The notes under the pieces were generated by a model. That model was not told where the DNA came from. It searched no databases and worked only from the letters and a program-made list of their open reading frames with translations. This document shows, in pieces, positions 44,041-54,323 of a DNA stretch of 64,000 nt (positions within the stretch are counted from its first letter, which is position 1; each line of letters begins with the position of its first letter). A program made the position numbers and the translations under genes. The DNA is from an uncultured Prevotellaceae bacterium (GTDB lineage: Bacteria > Bacteroidota > Bacteroidia > Bacteroidales > Muribaculaceae). Location of the stretch: contig CAMHNO010000008.1 in NCBI GenBank assembly GCA_946186575.1, forward strand, positions 1-64,000. Direction: 5' to 3'.

Positions 44041-46133
44041 AAAAATCTAACAAACAGCACATCCTGTTCCGATATCTATTTGTGATTGGCATCATCCTGG
44101 TGTTTGCTTCGCTCATTGTGTATAACATGTCGAAGACGTCGGTGTTGCATGCAAAGGAGTGGAACAACAAGGCCGACAGCCTGCTTACTCGTGAGAGCGT
44201 GCTGCACCCGGCACGTGGCAGGTTGCTCTCGGACAATGGCAGTGTGCTCGCTGCAAACCTCAACTACTACACTGCACGCATCGACTGGCGAGTTGAGGGC
44301 TTCAAGAAAAAAGAGTTCCGCGACAGCCTCGACGCCCTGTGCGACAGCCTGGCCGCTTTCATGCCAGGCAAGAAGACTGCTGAGCAGTGGAAGGAAGACC
44401 TCCAGGCTCAGTTCCAGGCTCGCAAGAGCTCGGCTTACCCATTATTCACAGGTTTAACACATTCACAGTTTGTACGCCTTAAATCTTTTCCCTTCTTGAA
44501 CATGCGCAAGACCGAGAATGGCTTTTACTCCGAAGCTACAGTAAAACGAGTAAAACCCTTTGGAGCAATGGCCGCTCGAAGCATTGGCAGCGTGGGGGAT
44601 GACAGTATCACGAGAACACAGCATGGCAAATCGGGGCTCGAAATGGCCCTTGACTCACTGCTCTATGGTGTGCCCGGCGTTAAACGCCGCATCCAGCTCA
44701 CTAACAAGATAGTGGACTGGGAGAGCACACCAGCAGTGCCAGGCTATGACATCACCACCACCATCAACGTGCAGATGCAGGACATCGTTGAGAATGAGCT
44801 TTACAAGATGCTTCATGAGACCGATGCCGTGTGGGGCACGTGCGTGCTGATGGAAGTGCAAACTGGAGAGATAAAAGCCATCTCCAATCTGGAGTGGAGC
44901 GATAAGCTGCAAGACTATTACGAGGGCCGCAACAATGCCGTGCTGGGCTATGAACCTGGCTCGGTGATGAAGCCCATCTCGATGATGGTGGCTCTGGAAG
45001 ATGGCATAGTGAACGACATCAATGCCACCATCCCCACGGGGGGAATATGGTACTATTGTGGCAGTGAGATTAAAGATCCACATGGTGGCGGTGCCCTGTC
45101 GCCCCGGCAGATCATAGAAATGTCGAGCAACATAGGCATGTCTAAGATCATCACCAAGAAATATGGCAGCAATCCTGGTGGATTCCGCGACCGTCTGGAG
45201 CAGATGGGATTTTTCGAGCCCTTCAACTCAGGCATTGGCGGTGAGCAGGAACCATACATCAGAAAACTGGGCCACACTACAGCCGACCGAGTGGCACTCA
45301 CTCGCATGGCCTATGGCTACGCCACACTCATTCCACCGATGCGCACTCTTGCAATATACAATGCTATTGCCAACGATGGCAAGTATGTGCGCCCTCACCT
45401 GGTGAAGAAACTCACCCGCCCGGGAAGTGGCGTTGACTCGATAGTTCCCATAACCTACATTCGCGAGCAAGTGTGCAGCCCCGAGAATGCCGAGAAGCTT
45501 CGCATCATGATGCATGATGTGGTGTGGGGCTCTCATGGTACCGCCCGCAAGTGGGTGCAGGATGAGAATGTGGAGATAGCAGGAAAGACCGGTACTGCCT
45601 ACACCGTGCGCAGCGATGGCACTTATGGCGAGGAGAAGCGCCTGGCATTCTGCGGATTCTTCCCCTACAAGAATCCAAAATACAGCTGCGTGGTGCTCAT
45701 GCTGCGTGCAAATCGTGGAGCTGCGGCAAGTAGCGGATTGGTGCTGCGCAACATCGCGGCTAAGATGTATGCTCGCGGATTGCTGGGTGCCAACAGCAAC
45801 CTCGACAATTCTACCACACCCATGCGTGACTTGACCACTCACACCCAGTATGAAGTGGCTCCGATTCTCTATTCGAGTCTGTCAAAAAGCAACATTCAGG
45901 AGATAAAAGAGTTTACCAGCGCTAAGCAAGTGAAAATCATCAACACTCCCCCGCGATATCCCAATGGAGTGCCCGATGTGGCAGGAATGTCGATCAGAGA
46001 TGCCGTTAGCTGCCTTGAGAAGGTGGGGTTGAACGTGCGCTTCACGGGTTGGGGACGCGTGGTAAGGCAGAGCCTTCCCGCCGGCAGCCCCTTCAACCGC
46101 GGAGCCCAGATAGTTCTCACCTTGTCGTCTTGA
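44037..46133 (+). CDS. ftsI: Division-specific transpeptidase (PBP3/FtsI type) with PASTA domain
   Basis: 698 residues. A short cytoplasmic start and one membrane helix (about 12-30) lead to a PBP dimerisation domain and the transpeptidase domain with S309-VMK (SxxK), S363-SN (SxN) and K517-TG. The last 65 residues form one PASTA domain (VPDVAGMSIRDAVSCLEKVG). It cross-links septal peptidoglycan together with FtsW. The single C-terminal PASTA domain is the Bacteroidota form. Overlaps ftsL by four bases. Confidence 0.94.
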   Translation: MKKSNKQHILFRYLFVIGIILVFASLIVYNMSKTSVLHAKEWNNKADSLLTRESVLHPARGRLLSDNGSVLAANLNYYTARIDWRVEGFKKKEFRDSLDALCDSLAAFMPGKKTAEQWKEDLQAQFQARKSSAYPLFTGLTHSQFVRLKSFPFLNMRKTENGFYSEATVKRVKPFGAMAARSIGSVGDDSITRTQHGKSGLEMALDSLLYGVPGVKRRIQLTNKIVDWESTPAVPGYDITTTINVQMQDIVENELYKMLHETDAVWGTCVLMEVQTGEIKAISNLEWSDKLQDYYEGRNNAVLGYEPGSVMKPISMMVALEDGIVNDINATIPTGGIWYYCGSEIKDPHGGGALSPRQIIEMSSNIGMSKIITKKYGSNPGGFRDRLEQMGFFEPFNSGIGGEQEPYIRKLGHTTADRVALTRMAYGYATLIPPMRTLAIYNAIANDGKYVRPHLVKKLTRPGSGVDSIVPITYIREQVCSPENAEKLRIMMHDVVWGSHGTARKWVQDENVEIAGKTGTAYTVRSDGTYGEEKRLAFCGFFPYKNPKYSCVVLMLRANRGAAASSGLVLRNIAAKMYARGLLGANSNLDNSTTPMRDLTTHTQYEVAPILYSSLSKSNIQEIKEFTSAKQVKIINTPPRYPNGVPDVAGMSIRDAVSCLEKVGLNVRFTGWGRVVRQSLPAGSPFNRGAQIVLTLSS

Positions 46134-46178
46134 GAATCAACCAAACAATAAATAGTATAGAATAATATTGAAAAAACG

Positions 46179-47645
46179 ATGAAAGCAAAAAGTTTAAAAC
46201 AGTTGATACAATCAATCGATGTGTTGCGTGTAGTGGGCGACACATCCATCATGATATCGCAGCTCACTTGCGACTCGCGCACGGCGAGCGAGGGAAGCCT
46301 CTTTGTGGCTGTGCGTGGCGTGGCAGTCGATGCCCACCAGTTCATCCCTGCTGTGGTCGAGGCTGGAGCCGCCGCTGTGGTGTGTGAGGAGCTTCCCCAG
46401 CAGCTCTCGCCAAGTGTGACCTATGTGCTGGTGGAGTGCTGCACTGTGGCACTGGCGCGGCTCGCGAGCCAGTGGTATGACAACCCCTCGTCGCACCTCA
46501 AACTTGTTGGGGTCACAGGCACCAACGGCAAGACCACTACCGCCACTCTGCTCTATGAGATGGCTAACTTGATGGGCTACAAGGCCGGCTTGCTCTCGAC
46601 TGTGCGCAACATCATCGACAAGCGCGTGGAGCCTGCCAAGCAAACCACCCCCGACCAGCTCACTCTCAACCGCCTGCTCCACGACATGGTGGAGGCTGGT
46701 TGCGACTATGCCTTCATGGAGGTGAGCTCGCATGCATGCTCTCAGCACCGCATCGACGGCCTTACGTTTGCTGGTGGCATTTTCACCAATCTCACTCGCG
46801 ACCATCTTGATTATCATGGCACAGTCGATAACTATATCAATGCCAAGAAGATGTTTTTCGACTCGCTGCCAAGCGATGCTTTTGCCATCATCAACATCGA
46901 CGACAAGGTGGGCAAAGTGATGGTGCAGAACACCAAGGCCAGTGTCTATTCCTACTCATTGCGCCAGCTTGCCGACTACAAGTGCCGCGTGATTGAAGAC
47001 CGCCTTGACGGCACCACCCTCAACATCAACGGCACCGAGCTCAACGTCTTGTTCACAGGACGGTTTAATGCCTATAACCTCACCTCGGTCTATGCCGCAT
47101 CGCTGCTGCTGGGGTGGGACAAGGACGAAGTGCTGGTGAAGATGAGCCAGCTCGTGCCAGTGGCAGGACGCTTCCAAACCATGCGTTCGCCACGTGGCTA
47201 CACTGCTATTGTCGACTATGCCCACACCCCCGACGCTCTGGTCAACGTGCTTGATGCCGCCAACGAGGTGATGAACGGCAGGGGCACCTTAATTACCGTG
47301 TGTGGCTGTGGTGGCAACCGCGACAGCGGCAAGCGTCCCATCATGGCCCGTGAGGCTGCGTTGCGCAGCGGCAAGCTCATCCTCACGAGCGACAACCCCC
47401 GCTACGAAGATCCCGATGCCATCTTGCGCGACATGGAGAAAGGTTTGCCCGACGACAAGCGCAGCATCACCCTCATGATCACCGACCGCCTCCAGGCCAT
47501 CAAGACAGCCTGCCAGCTCGCTCAGCCAGGCGATGTGGTGATTGTTGCCGGCAAGGGTCATGAGGATTATCAGGAGATACAAGGTGTGAAACATCACTTC
47601 GACGACAGCGAGGTGATAGCTCAAATTTTTGATAGCGAGAAATAA
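46179..47645 (+). CDS. murE: UDP-MurNAc-tripeptide ligase (meso-diaminopimelate adding)
   Basis: 488 residues. Adds the third residue of the peptidoglycan stem. The ATP loop GTNGKTT is at 114-120. The DNPR motif in LTSDNPRYEDPDAI marks use of meso-diaminopimelate rather than lysine. C-terminal VIVAGKGHEDYQEIQG is also typical. Follows ftsI by 45 bases in the cluster. Confidence 0.96.
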   Translation: MKAKSLKQLIQSIDVLRVVGDTSIMISQLTCDSRTASEGSLFVAVRGVAVDAHQFIPAVVEAGAAAVVCEELPQQLSPSVTYVLVECCTVALARLASQWYDNPSSHLKLVGVTGTNGKTTTATLLYEMANLMGYKAGLLSTVRNIIDKRVEPAKQTTPDQLTLNRLLHDMVEAGCDYAFMEVSSHACSQHRIDGLTFAGGIFTNLTRDHLDYHGTVDNYINAKKMFFDSLPSDAFAIINIDDKVGKVMVQNTKASVYSYSLRQLADYKCRVIEDRLDGTTLNINGTELNVLFTGRFNAYNLTSVYAASLLLGWDKDEVLVKMSQLVPVAGRFQTMRSPRGYTAIVDYAHTPDALVNVLDAANEVMNGRGTLITVCGCGGNRDSGKRPIMAREAALRSGKLILTSDNPRYEDPDAILRDMEKGLPDDKRSITLMITDRLQAIKTACQLAQPGDVVIVAGKGHEDYQEIQGVKHHFDDSEVIAQIFDSEK

Positions 47646-47699
47646 CACACCTTAATATTATAAATATTATAATAAAAACGAACATCAACACACTAAGAT

Positions 47700-48977
47700 A
47701 TGCTTTACTACCTGTTTCGCTTTTTAGAGCAGTATAACATTCCCGGTTCACACATGTGGCAGTACATCTCGTTTCGTGCACTGTTCACGCTCATCTTGTC
47801 GCTGGTGCTCTCGGCATGGCTTGGAGAGAAGTTCATAAAGTACATGCGCCGGCGCAAGATAGGGGAGACCCAGCGCGATGCCAGCATCGATCCCTTTGGC
47901 GAGAAAAAGGCTGGCACTCCATCGATGGGGGGAATAGTGATTATAATCGCTATTCTGCTGCCAGTGCTGCTGCTGGGCCGCATGCGCAATATCTACCTGA
48001 TATTAATGATAATCACCACTCTGTGGCTGGGATTCTTGGGATTCTGCGACGACTACATCAAGATTTTCCGCCGCCACAAAGATGGTCTCAAGGGCAAGTA
48101 CAAGATTGTGGGGCAGGTGAGCATTGGGCTTATTGTGGGTCTTGTGCTGTGGCTGAGCCCCGATGTGGTGATGCACGAGAACATCGAGACGGCTAAGGTC
48201 AACGCCCAGCAGGAGGCTGTGGTCATCCACAAAGACAAGCCCGAGAAGTCGCTCAAGACCACCATCCCATTCGTCAAGAACCACAATCTCGACTATGGGG
48301 CTCTGACCAGCTGGATGGGCGACTACAGTGGGGCGGCCGGATGGGCCCTCTTTGTGCTGATGACAATTCTTGTGGTCACGGCAGTGAGCAATGGCGCCAA
48401 CCTCAACGACGGCATGGACGGCATGTGTGCAGGCAACTCGGCAATAATGGGAGTGGCGCTTGGCATCCTGGCCTATGTGAGCTCCCACTTGGAATATGCT
48501 TCCTATCTTAACATCATGTACATCCCCGACAGTCAGGAGCTGGTGGTGTTTATTTGCGCCTTTGTGGGTGCGTTGATAGGATTCTTGTGGTACAATGTGT
48601 ATCCGGCACAGATGTTCATGGGCGACACTGGTTCGCTCACGATAGGCGGCATCATTGGAGTATGCGCCGTAATCATCCACAAGGAGCTGCTGGTGCCCAT
48701 CTTGTGCGGTGTGTTCTTGATGGAGAGTTTGAGCGTGATAATCCAAACTCAAGTGTTCAAGTATTATAAGCGCAAGGGCAAGAAGGTGAGGGTGTTCCGC
48801 TCGACGCCCATTCATGACAACTTCCGCAAGCTCGACAAGGACTTGGATTCCCAGAGCCACTATGTTTTTCGTAACTGGCCCAGCACTATGACCCATGAGT
48901 CGAAGATTACAGTGCGCTTTTGGATTGTGACCATCATCCTTGCGGCATTCACAATCATTACATTGAAAATAAGATAA
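47700..48977 (+). CDS. mraY: Phospho-MurNAc-pentapeptide transferase
   Basis: 425 residues with about ten membrane helices. Transfers phospho-MurNAc-pentapeptide to undecaprenyl phosphate to make lipid I. Conserved cytoplasmic motifs: GTPSMGG, FCDDYIKI (paired Asp), GANLNDGMDGMCAG, and the C-terminal TPIHDNFRKL. It has an insertion of about 60 residues (about 155-205) between helices compared with the roughly 360-residue E. coli enzyme, as usual in Bacteroidota. Confidence 0.96.
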   Translation: MLYYLFRFLEQYNIPGSHMWQYISFRALFTLILSLVLSAWLGEKFIKYMRRRKIGETQRDASIDPFGEKKAGTPSMGGIVIIIAILLPVLLLGRMRNIYLILMIITTLWLGFLGFCDDYIKIFRRHKDGLKGKYKIVGQVSIGLIVGLVLWLSPDVVMHENIETAKVNAQQEAVVIHKDKPEKSLKTTIPFVKNHNLDYGALTSWMGDYSGAAGWALFVLMTILVVTAVSNGANLNDGMDGMCAGNSAIMGVALGILAYVSSHLEYASYLNIMYIPDSQELVVFICAFVGALIGFLWYNVYPAQMFMGDTGSLTIGGIIGVCAVIIHKELLVPILCGVFLMESLSVIIQTQVFKYYKRKGKKVRVFRSTPIHDNFRKLDKDLDSQSHYVFRNWPSTMTHESKITVRFWIVTIILAAFTIITLKIR

Positions 48978-49023
48978 TTAAAGTCATCATAGTAATAACG
49001 AGTATTTAAAAAGAAGTGACGAA

Positions 49024-50364
49024 ATGAAACGTTTAGTAGTAATAGGAGGCGGTGAAAGCGGCGTGGGAGCTGCAGTGCTTGGAAAAGTAAAAGGTATGGA
49101 CGTGTGGCTTACCGACATGGGTAGCATCTCACCTCATTACAAGGAGATTCTCGACAAGTGGGAAATCGCCTGGGAAGAGGGACATCACACCGAGGAGAAA
49201 GTGCTGGCAGCCGACGAGATTGTCAAGAGCCCTGGCGTGCCCTTGACAGCGCCTCTCATCGTCAAAGCTCAAGAAAGAAACATCCCTGTCATCTCTGAGA
49301 TAGAGCTGGCAGGGCGTTATACCGACGCTAAGATGGTGTGTATTACTGGCAGCAACGGCAAGACCACAACCACCCTGCTCACCTATCACATCTTTAAGGA
49401 AGCAGGATTGAATGTGGGTCTTGCCGGCAATGTTGGCAAGAGTTTGGCCATGCAGGTGGCTACCGAGCATCACGATGTGTATGTGATAGAGCTCAGCAGT
49501 TTCCAGCTCGACAACATGTATGACTTTAAGGCCAATATCGCAGTGATGCTCAACATCACCCCCGATCATCTCGACCGCTACGACCACAAGCTCGAGAACT
49601 ATGCTGCCGCCAAGTTCCGCATCATGCAGAACCAGTCGAGCGAGGATGCCTTCATCTATTGGGTTGACGATCCCATCATTTCGGCGCAGCTCAAGAGCAT
49701 GAACAGCGAGGCACGCATGTTCCCCTTCAGCGCTCGCGACGACAAGTCGTGTGCAGCCTACATGAGCGATGGCGAGCTTCACTTCGACATTGAGGGCGAC
49801 GAGTGGTCGATGCCGAGCGAGGAGTTGTCGTTGCGTGGACTGCACAACATCTACAACTCGATGGCAGCGAGCATCAGCGCCTCGCTGATGGACATCAAGA
49901 AGGAGAGTATCCGCAAGGCTCTCGCCAGTTTTGAGGCGGTTGAGCACAGGTTGGAATATGTGGCCACTGTAGATGGTGTGAAATATATCAACGACTCTAA
50001 GGCCACCAACGTCAATAGCACGTGGTATGCACTTGAGAGCATGACCGATAAGGTGGTGCTCATCTTGGGTGGCAAGGACAAGGGCAATGACTATAGCGAG
50101 ATTGCTCAGCTTGTGAAAGACAAGGTTGAGGCTATCGTGTGCCTGGGTGTTGACAACAGCAAGCTGCACTCTTTCTTCGATGGCATGGTGCCCGTCGTTG
50201 ACGATGCCCGCAGCATGGCTGAGTGTGTTGACAAGTGCCATGCGCTTGCACATGCCGGTCAAACGGTGCTGCTGTCGCCTTGCTGCGCAAGCTTCGACTT
50301 GTTCAAGAGCTATGAGGACCGCGGCGAGCAGTTCAAGCAGTGTGTGGCCAGTTTGAAAAAGTGA
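49024..50364 (+). CDS. murD: UDP-MurNAc-L-alanine:D-glutamate ligase
   Basis: 446 residues. Adds D-glutamate to UDP-MurNAc-L-Ala. N-terminal GGGESGVGAAVLGK binds the uridine nucleotide; the ATP loop GSNGKTT is at 109-115; YINDSKATNVNSTWYAL and LSPCCASFDLFKSYEDRG are the C-terminal family signatures. A 46-base gap follows mraY. Confidence 0.96.
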   Translation: MKRLVVIGGGESGVGAAVLGKVKGMDVWLTDMGSISPHYKEILDKWEIAWEEGHHTEEKVLAADEIVKSPGVPLTAPLIVKAQERNIPVISEIELAGRYTDAKMVCITGSNGKTTTTLLTYHIFKEAGLNVGLAGNVGKSLAMQVATEHHDVYVIELSSFQLDNMYDFKANIAVMLNITPDHLDRYDHKLENYAAAKFRIMQNQSSEDAFIYWVDDPIISAQLKSMNSEARMFPFSARDDKSCAAYMSDGELHFDIEGDEWSMPSEELSLRGLHNIYNSMAASISASLMDIKKESIRKALASFEAVEHRLEYVATVDGVKYINDSKATNVNSTWYALESMTDKVVLILGGKDKGNDYSEIAQLVKDKVEAIVCLGVDNSKLHSFFDGMVPVVDDARSMAECVDKCHALAHAGQTVLLSPCCASFDLFKSYEDRGEQFKQCVASLKK

Positions 50365-50460
50365 CTGCCGCTAATGATGGGTTGAAGTAATTCAAGAATA
50401 GTGAATTTTTTTTGAAAAACATTATAATAACCAGCACGTTATCCTACGTTTATACTTGTA

Positions 50461-51780
50461 ATGGGAGAGAAAGTTTCAAGATATAGAGAAATGTCAAGGC
50501 GCTATGGCGACCCGTGGATTTGGGGCATTTACCTCACCCTCGTAGTCCTCTCGATAGTGGAGTCATACTCGGCATCGAGCCGTGATGTGGCTCTATATGG
50601 CGTTTACAGTCCTATTATAAAGCAGGTGATGTACCTTGCCCTGGGAGCTGTGTGCGTGGTGGGATTGAGTCGTGTGAACTACAACAACAAGGTGCTGTTG
50701 CTGGGTCTCATTCCATTGTTGTGGATTGTTACTTTTGTGAGCTTGCTCTATGTGCTCTTCTTTGGCGAGGTGGTGTATGGTGCCCAGCGAGCGTTCACAA
50801 TTCCGCTGATAGGGCTCTCGGTGCAGCCGTCGGAGCTTGCCAAGCTCTCGGCGGTCACAGCTCTTGCCTACATCATGGCCAAGAACCAGCAAGACCGTGA
50901 TGTCTCCACCAAGGGTGTGGCAATCTCGTCGCTGATAGTAGCCGTCTTTGGCGGACTGATGATTAAGAGCGGTTTGACTAACACGCTGCTGCTCATGTGC
51001 ATCAGTGGTTCGATGTTTGTTGTGGGTGGTGCCAAGTGGCGCAAGATAGGTGCTGTGATAGTGATTTATGCCGTGGTGGGCGGTGTGTTCTGGGTGTGGA
51101 AAGACGCCAGCGACAAGCGCGAGGAGAACATGAAGAAGTTCAACACCGAGGCTGTTGAGGAGGTCGATAAGACAAAGGTCGTGGACCGCACCAACATGCG
51201 CAAGGGCCGCATTGCCAACTGGATGCGCCGCGACTCGCTGATTTACGACTCCATCAATAGCAGCAACTCACAAGAGATGTTCTCGATCATGGCTCAGGCT
51301 CATGGTGGACTCACTGGGGTGGGCATAGGCAACAGCCGCGAGTGCAGCCGCTTGCCGCTTGCTTTCAGCGACTACATTTTCTCGATTATTATAGAGGAGA
51401 TAGGCATGGTGGGAGGCGTGTTTGTGCTCATACTGTATCTGTGGCTCTTGTCGCGTGCGGCAATGATAGCTCGGCGATGCCATAGGGTGCTGCCGGCACT
51501 GCTCATCATTGGCATGGCGTCGATGATCACGTTCCAGGCATTGTTCCACATGGCAATCAACACGGGCGTGTTCCCCGTCTCGGGTGAGCCTCTGCCGTTG
51601 ATATCTAAGGGTGGTACGTCAATAATAGTAACCAGTATTGCGATTGGGGTGATGCTCAGTGTGAGCCGCACCATCAGCAACATCACAAATAGTAAAAACA
51701 AGGATGAGGGAATATCGCTGCCGAGTGGACTCGACGCGGCCAACCCTACCGAAATACCAGTAAAAAATGAGTGGAAATAA
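50461..51780 (+). CDS. ftsW: Peptidoglycan glycosyltransferase FtsW
   Basis: 439 residues of the SEDS family with about ten membrane helices. Polymerises lipid II at the septum with the FtsI-type enzyme. Family marks: GAQRAFTIPLIGLSVQPSEL (SEDS helix 4 region), and near the C terminus GEPLPLISKGGTS. A large outer loop rich in Lys/Glu/Asp (about 220-270) includes the catalytic region. Overlaps murG by 14 bases. Confidence 0.94.
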   Translation: MGEKVSRYREMSRRYGDPWIWGIYLTLVVLSIVESYSASSRDVALYGVYSPIIKQVMYLALGAVCVVGLSRVNYNNKVLLLGLIPLLWIVTFVSLLYVLFFGEVVYGAQRAFTIPLIGLSVQPSELAKLSAVTALAYIMAKNQQDRDVSTKGVAISSLIVAVFGGLMIKSGLTNTLLLMCISGSMFVVGGAKWRKIGAVIVIYAVVGGVFWVWKDASDKREENMKKFNTEAVEEVDKTKVVDRTNMRKGRIANWMRRDSLIYDSINSSNSQEMFSIMAQAHGGLTGVGIGNSRECSRLPLAFSDYIFSIIIEEIGMVGGVFVLILYLWLLSRAAMIARRCHRVLPALLIIGMASMITFQALFHMAINTGVFPVSGEPLPLISKGGTSIIVTSIAIGVMLSVSRTISNITNSKNKDEGISLPSGLDAANPTEIPVKNEWK

Positions 51781-52882
51781 CAATCAATTAAGAGTGTTGA
51801 TAAGTGGCGGCGGCACTGGTGGGCACATTTTTCCCGCCCTGTCGATAGCCAATGAGATTAAACGTCGCATGCCTCAGGCCGACATTTTGTTTGTCGGTGC
51901 CGAGGGGCGCATGGAGATGGAGCGAGTGCCTGCCGCCGGCTATCCCATAAAGGGCTTGCCAGTGAAAGGCTTCGACCGCAAGCACTTGCTGCGTAACATC
52001 AAGATATTGTACTTGTTGCGCAAGAGCATGAGCATGGCTCGCGACATTCTCAAGGAGTTCCAGCCAAACGTTGCCGTTGGGGTGGGTGGCTATGCCAGCG
52101 GCCCCATGCTCAAAGAGTGCCAGAAGATGGGCATTCCCACCTTGCTGCAGGAGCAGAACTCCTTTGCCGGCGTGACCAACAAGCTGCTGGCAAAGAATGC
52201 TCAGTGCATCTGTGTTGCCTATGAGGGCATGGAGCGGTTTTTCCCTGCCGACAAGATTGTGCTCACTGGCAACCCTGTGCGTCGCAACTTGCTTGAGTGT
52301 GACGACACACCGCAGCAGGCAAGGGCATCGTTTGGACTCTCGCCCGACAAGCCCACTGTGCTCATTGTGGGTGGTAGCCTTGGTGCCCGCACCATCAACA
52401 ACAGCATCATCGCCGGCCTTGAAAAGATAGGCGAGCACGATGGCATACAAGTGATATGGCAGTCGGGTAAAATCTATGACGACATGTGCCGCGAGGCTTT
52501 AGAGTCGTCGCAAGTGACCAATGTGAAGCAGATGGCGTTTATTTCCAACATGGATCGCGCCTATCGTGCTGCCGACCTGGTGATTTCGCGCGCTGGGGCC
52601 AGCTCAATTAGCGAGCTGCAGCTGCTTGGCAAGGCTGCGATTCTCGTGCCCTCGCCCAATGTTGCCGAGGATCATCAGACTAAGAACGCCATGGCTCTGG
52701 TCGACCGCAATGCGGCGCTGATGATTGCCGATGCCGACGCTGGCGAGAAACTCGTGGACGTGATGCTCAGCACCATTGAGCAGGAGCCCATGCTCTCCAA
52801 GCTCAGTGAGAACGTGCTCAAGATGGCGTTGCGCGACTCGGCCGAGATGATTGTCGACAAGGTGATACAAATTGCGAGGTGA
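51767..52882 (+). CDS. murG: UDP-GlcNAc:lipid I N-acetylglucosaminyltransferase
   Basis: 371 residues, GT-B fold, membrane-associated. Converts lipid I to lipid II. N-terminal glycine loop ISGGGTGGHIFPALSIA, the second loop VGVGGYASGPML, and the donor site SRAGASSISELQLLGKAAIL with DHQTKNA are all present. It starts inside the end of ftsW. Confidence 0.96.
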   Translation: MSGNNNQLRVLISGGGTGGHIFPALSIANEIKRRMPQADILFVGAEGRMEMERVPAAGYPIKGLPVKGFDRKHLLRNIKILYLLRKSMSMARDILKEFQPNVAVGVGGYASGPMLKECQKMGIPTLLQEQNSFAGVTNKLLAKNAQCICVAYEGMERFFPADKIVLTGNPVRRNLLECDDTPQQARASFGLSPDKPTVLIVGGSLGARTINNSIIAGLEKIGEHDGIQVIWQSGKIYDDMCREALESSQVTNVKQMAFISNMDRAYRAADLVISRAGASSISELQLLGKAAILVPSPNVAEDHQTKNAMALVDRNAALMIADADAGEKLVDVMLSTIEQEPMLSKLSENVLKMALRDSAEMIVDKVIQIAR

Positions 52883-52940
52883 GAACTCAGAGATCAGTTT
52901 TTAGGCTTTAAGAATTAAGAACGCATCATTTATTAGGATA

Positions 52941-54323
52941 ATGAAAGATTACAAGTCGATTTACTTTGTGGGAGCTGGCGGCATAGGTATGGCAGCTCTG
53001 GAGCGTTATTTCCTGTCGAAGGGAAAAAGGGTTGCCGGCTATGACCGCACCCCGAGCGAGCTCACTGGTGCTTTGCAGCAAGAGGGTGTGGAAATCGTCT
53101 TTGACGATGACCCAAGTCTGATTCCTGCCTACTGCCGTGACTGCGACACCACGCTGGTGGTCTACACCCCAGCGGTGCCCAGCGACCACAAGGGCCTGTG
53201 CTACTTCAGGGACAATGGTTTTGAGGTGGTGAAGCGCTCGCGTGTGCTGGGTATGGTCACCGAGGGCAGCAAGGCTTTGTGCTTTGCGGGCACTCATGGC
53301 AAGACCACCACGTCGAGCATGGCGGCCCACATTCTTCAAGAGGACGGAGTGGGCAGCAATGCCTTCCTGGGTGGAATCCTTCGCAACTATAATAGCAATT
53401 TCTTGCTTTCGTCCACGAGTCCGTTCTCGGTAATCGAGGCCGACGAGTTTGACCGTTCATTCCATCAGCTCACCCCCTATGTGGCTGTGATAACCTCGAC
53501 CGATGCCGACCATCTCGACATCTATGGCAACTATGAGAACTACCTCGAAGGCTTTGCTCAGTTCACCGAGCTCATCAGGCCCGATGGTGCTCTGATAGTG
53601 CACACAGGTCTCGACCTTGTGCCTCGTGTGAAAGACGGAGTGACAATCTACACCTATTCTCAGGACGAGGGTGACTTTCATGCAGCACGCGTGCGCAAGG
53701 GCAATGGCGAGATTGTCTTTGACCTGGTGACCCCCTGGGAGACAGTCGAGGACGTGAAATTGGGAGTTCCGGTGACTGTCAACATCGAGAATGCCATCGC
53801 AGCGATGGCGGCATGCCGCCTGGCGGGTGCCAATGCCGATGCCATGCGCCGCGCCATTGGGTCGTTCATGGGTCCCAAACGCCGCTTTGAGTTCTGGCTC
53901 AAGGAGCCTGGCGAGCATGGCAAAGTGGTCATTGACGACTATGCCCATCATCCAAACGAGCTCGAGGCGAGCATCAAGAGCGTGCGAGAGCTCTATGCTG
54001 GTCGCAAGCTCACCGTGATGTTCCAGCCTCACCTCTACACTCGCACCCGCGACTTTGCCAGTGAGTTTGCACAAGCTCTGTCGCATGCCGACGAGGTGAT
54101 ATTGCTGCCCATCTATCCCGCTCGCGAGCTTCCAATAGCCGGAGTTAGCAGTGAGATTATCTTAAAAGATGTGAAATGTGAAAAAAAATCTATTTATAGC
54201 AAGGAAAATTTGATTAAGTCGATACATTTGCTTAATTTTGATATTTTATTGGTGCTTGGTGCCGGCGATATAGTGGATATGCTGCCGCTCATTTGTGCCG
54301 AAGTTAAGAAACAGACTCGTTGA
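52941..54323 (+). CDS. murC: UDP-MurNAc:L-alanine ligase
   Basis: 460 residues. Adds L-alanine, the first stem residue. N-terminal YFVGAGGIGMAALERYF binds the sugar nucleotide; the ATP loop GTHGKTT is at 117-123; VIDDYAHHPNELEAS and FQPHLYTRTRDFASEF are the family signatures. Codon use near the end (54180-54300) is AT-richer than the rest. Its stop overlaps the ftsQ TTG start. Confidence 0.96.
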   Translation: MKDYKSIYFVGAGGIGMAALERYFLSKGKRVAGYDRTPSELTGALQQEGVEIVFDDDPSLIPAYCRDCDTTLVVYTPAVPSDHKGLCYFRDNGFEVVKRSRVLGMVTEGSKALCFAGTHGKTTTSSMAAHILQEDGVGSNAFLGGILRNYNSNFLLSSTSPFSVIEADEFDRSFHQLTPYVAVITSTDADHLDIYGNYENYLEGFAQFTELIRPDGALIVHTGLDLVPRVKDGVTIYTYSQDEGDFHAARVRKGNGEIVFDLVTPWETVEDVKLGVPVTVNIENAIAAMAACRLAGANADAMRRAIGSFMGPKRRFEFWLKEPGEHGKVVIDDYAHHPNELEASIKSVRELYAGRKLTVMFQPHLYTRTRDFASEFAQALSHADEVILLPIYPARELPIAGVSSEIILKDVKCEKKSIYSKENLIKSIHLLNFDILLVLGAGDIVDMLPLICAEVKKQTR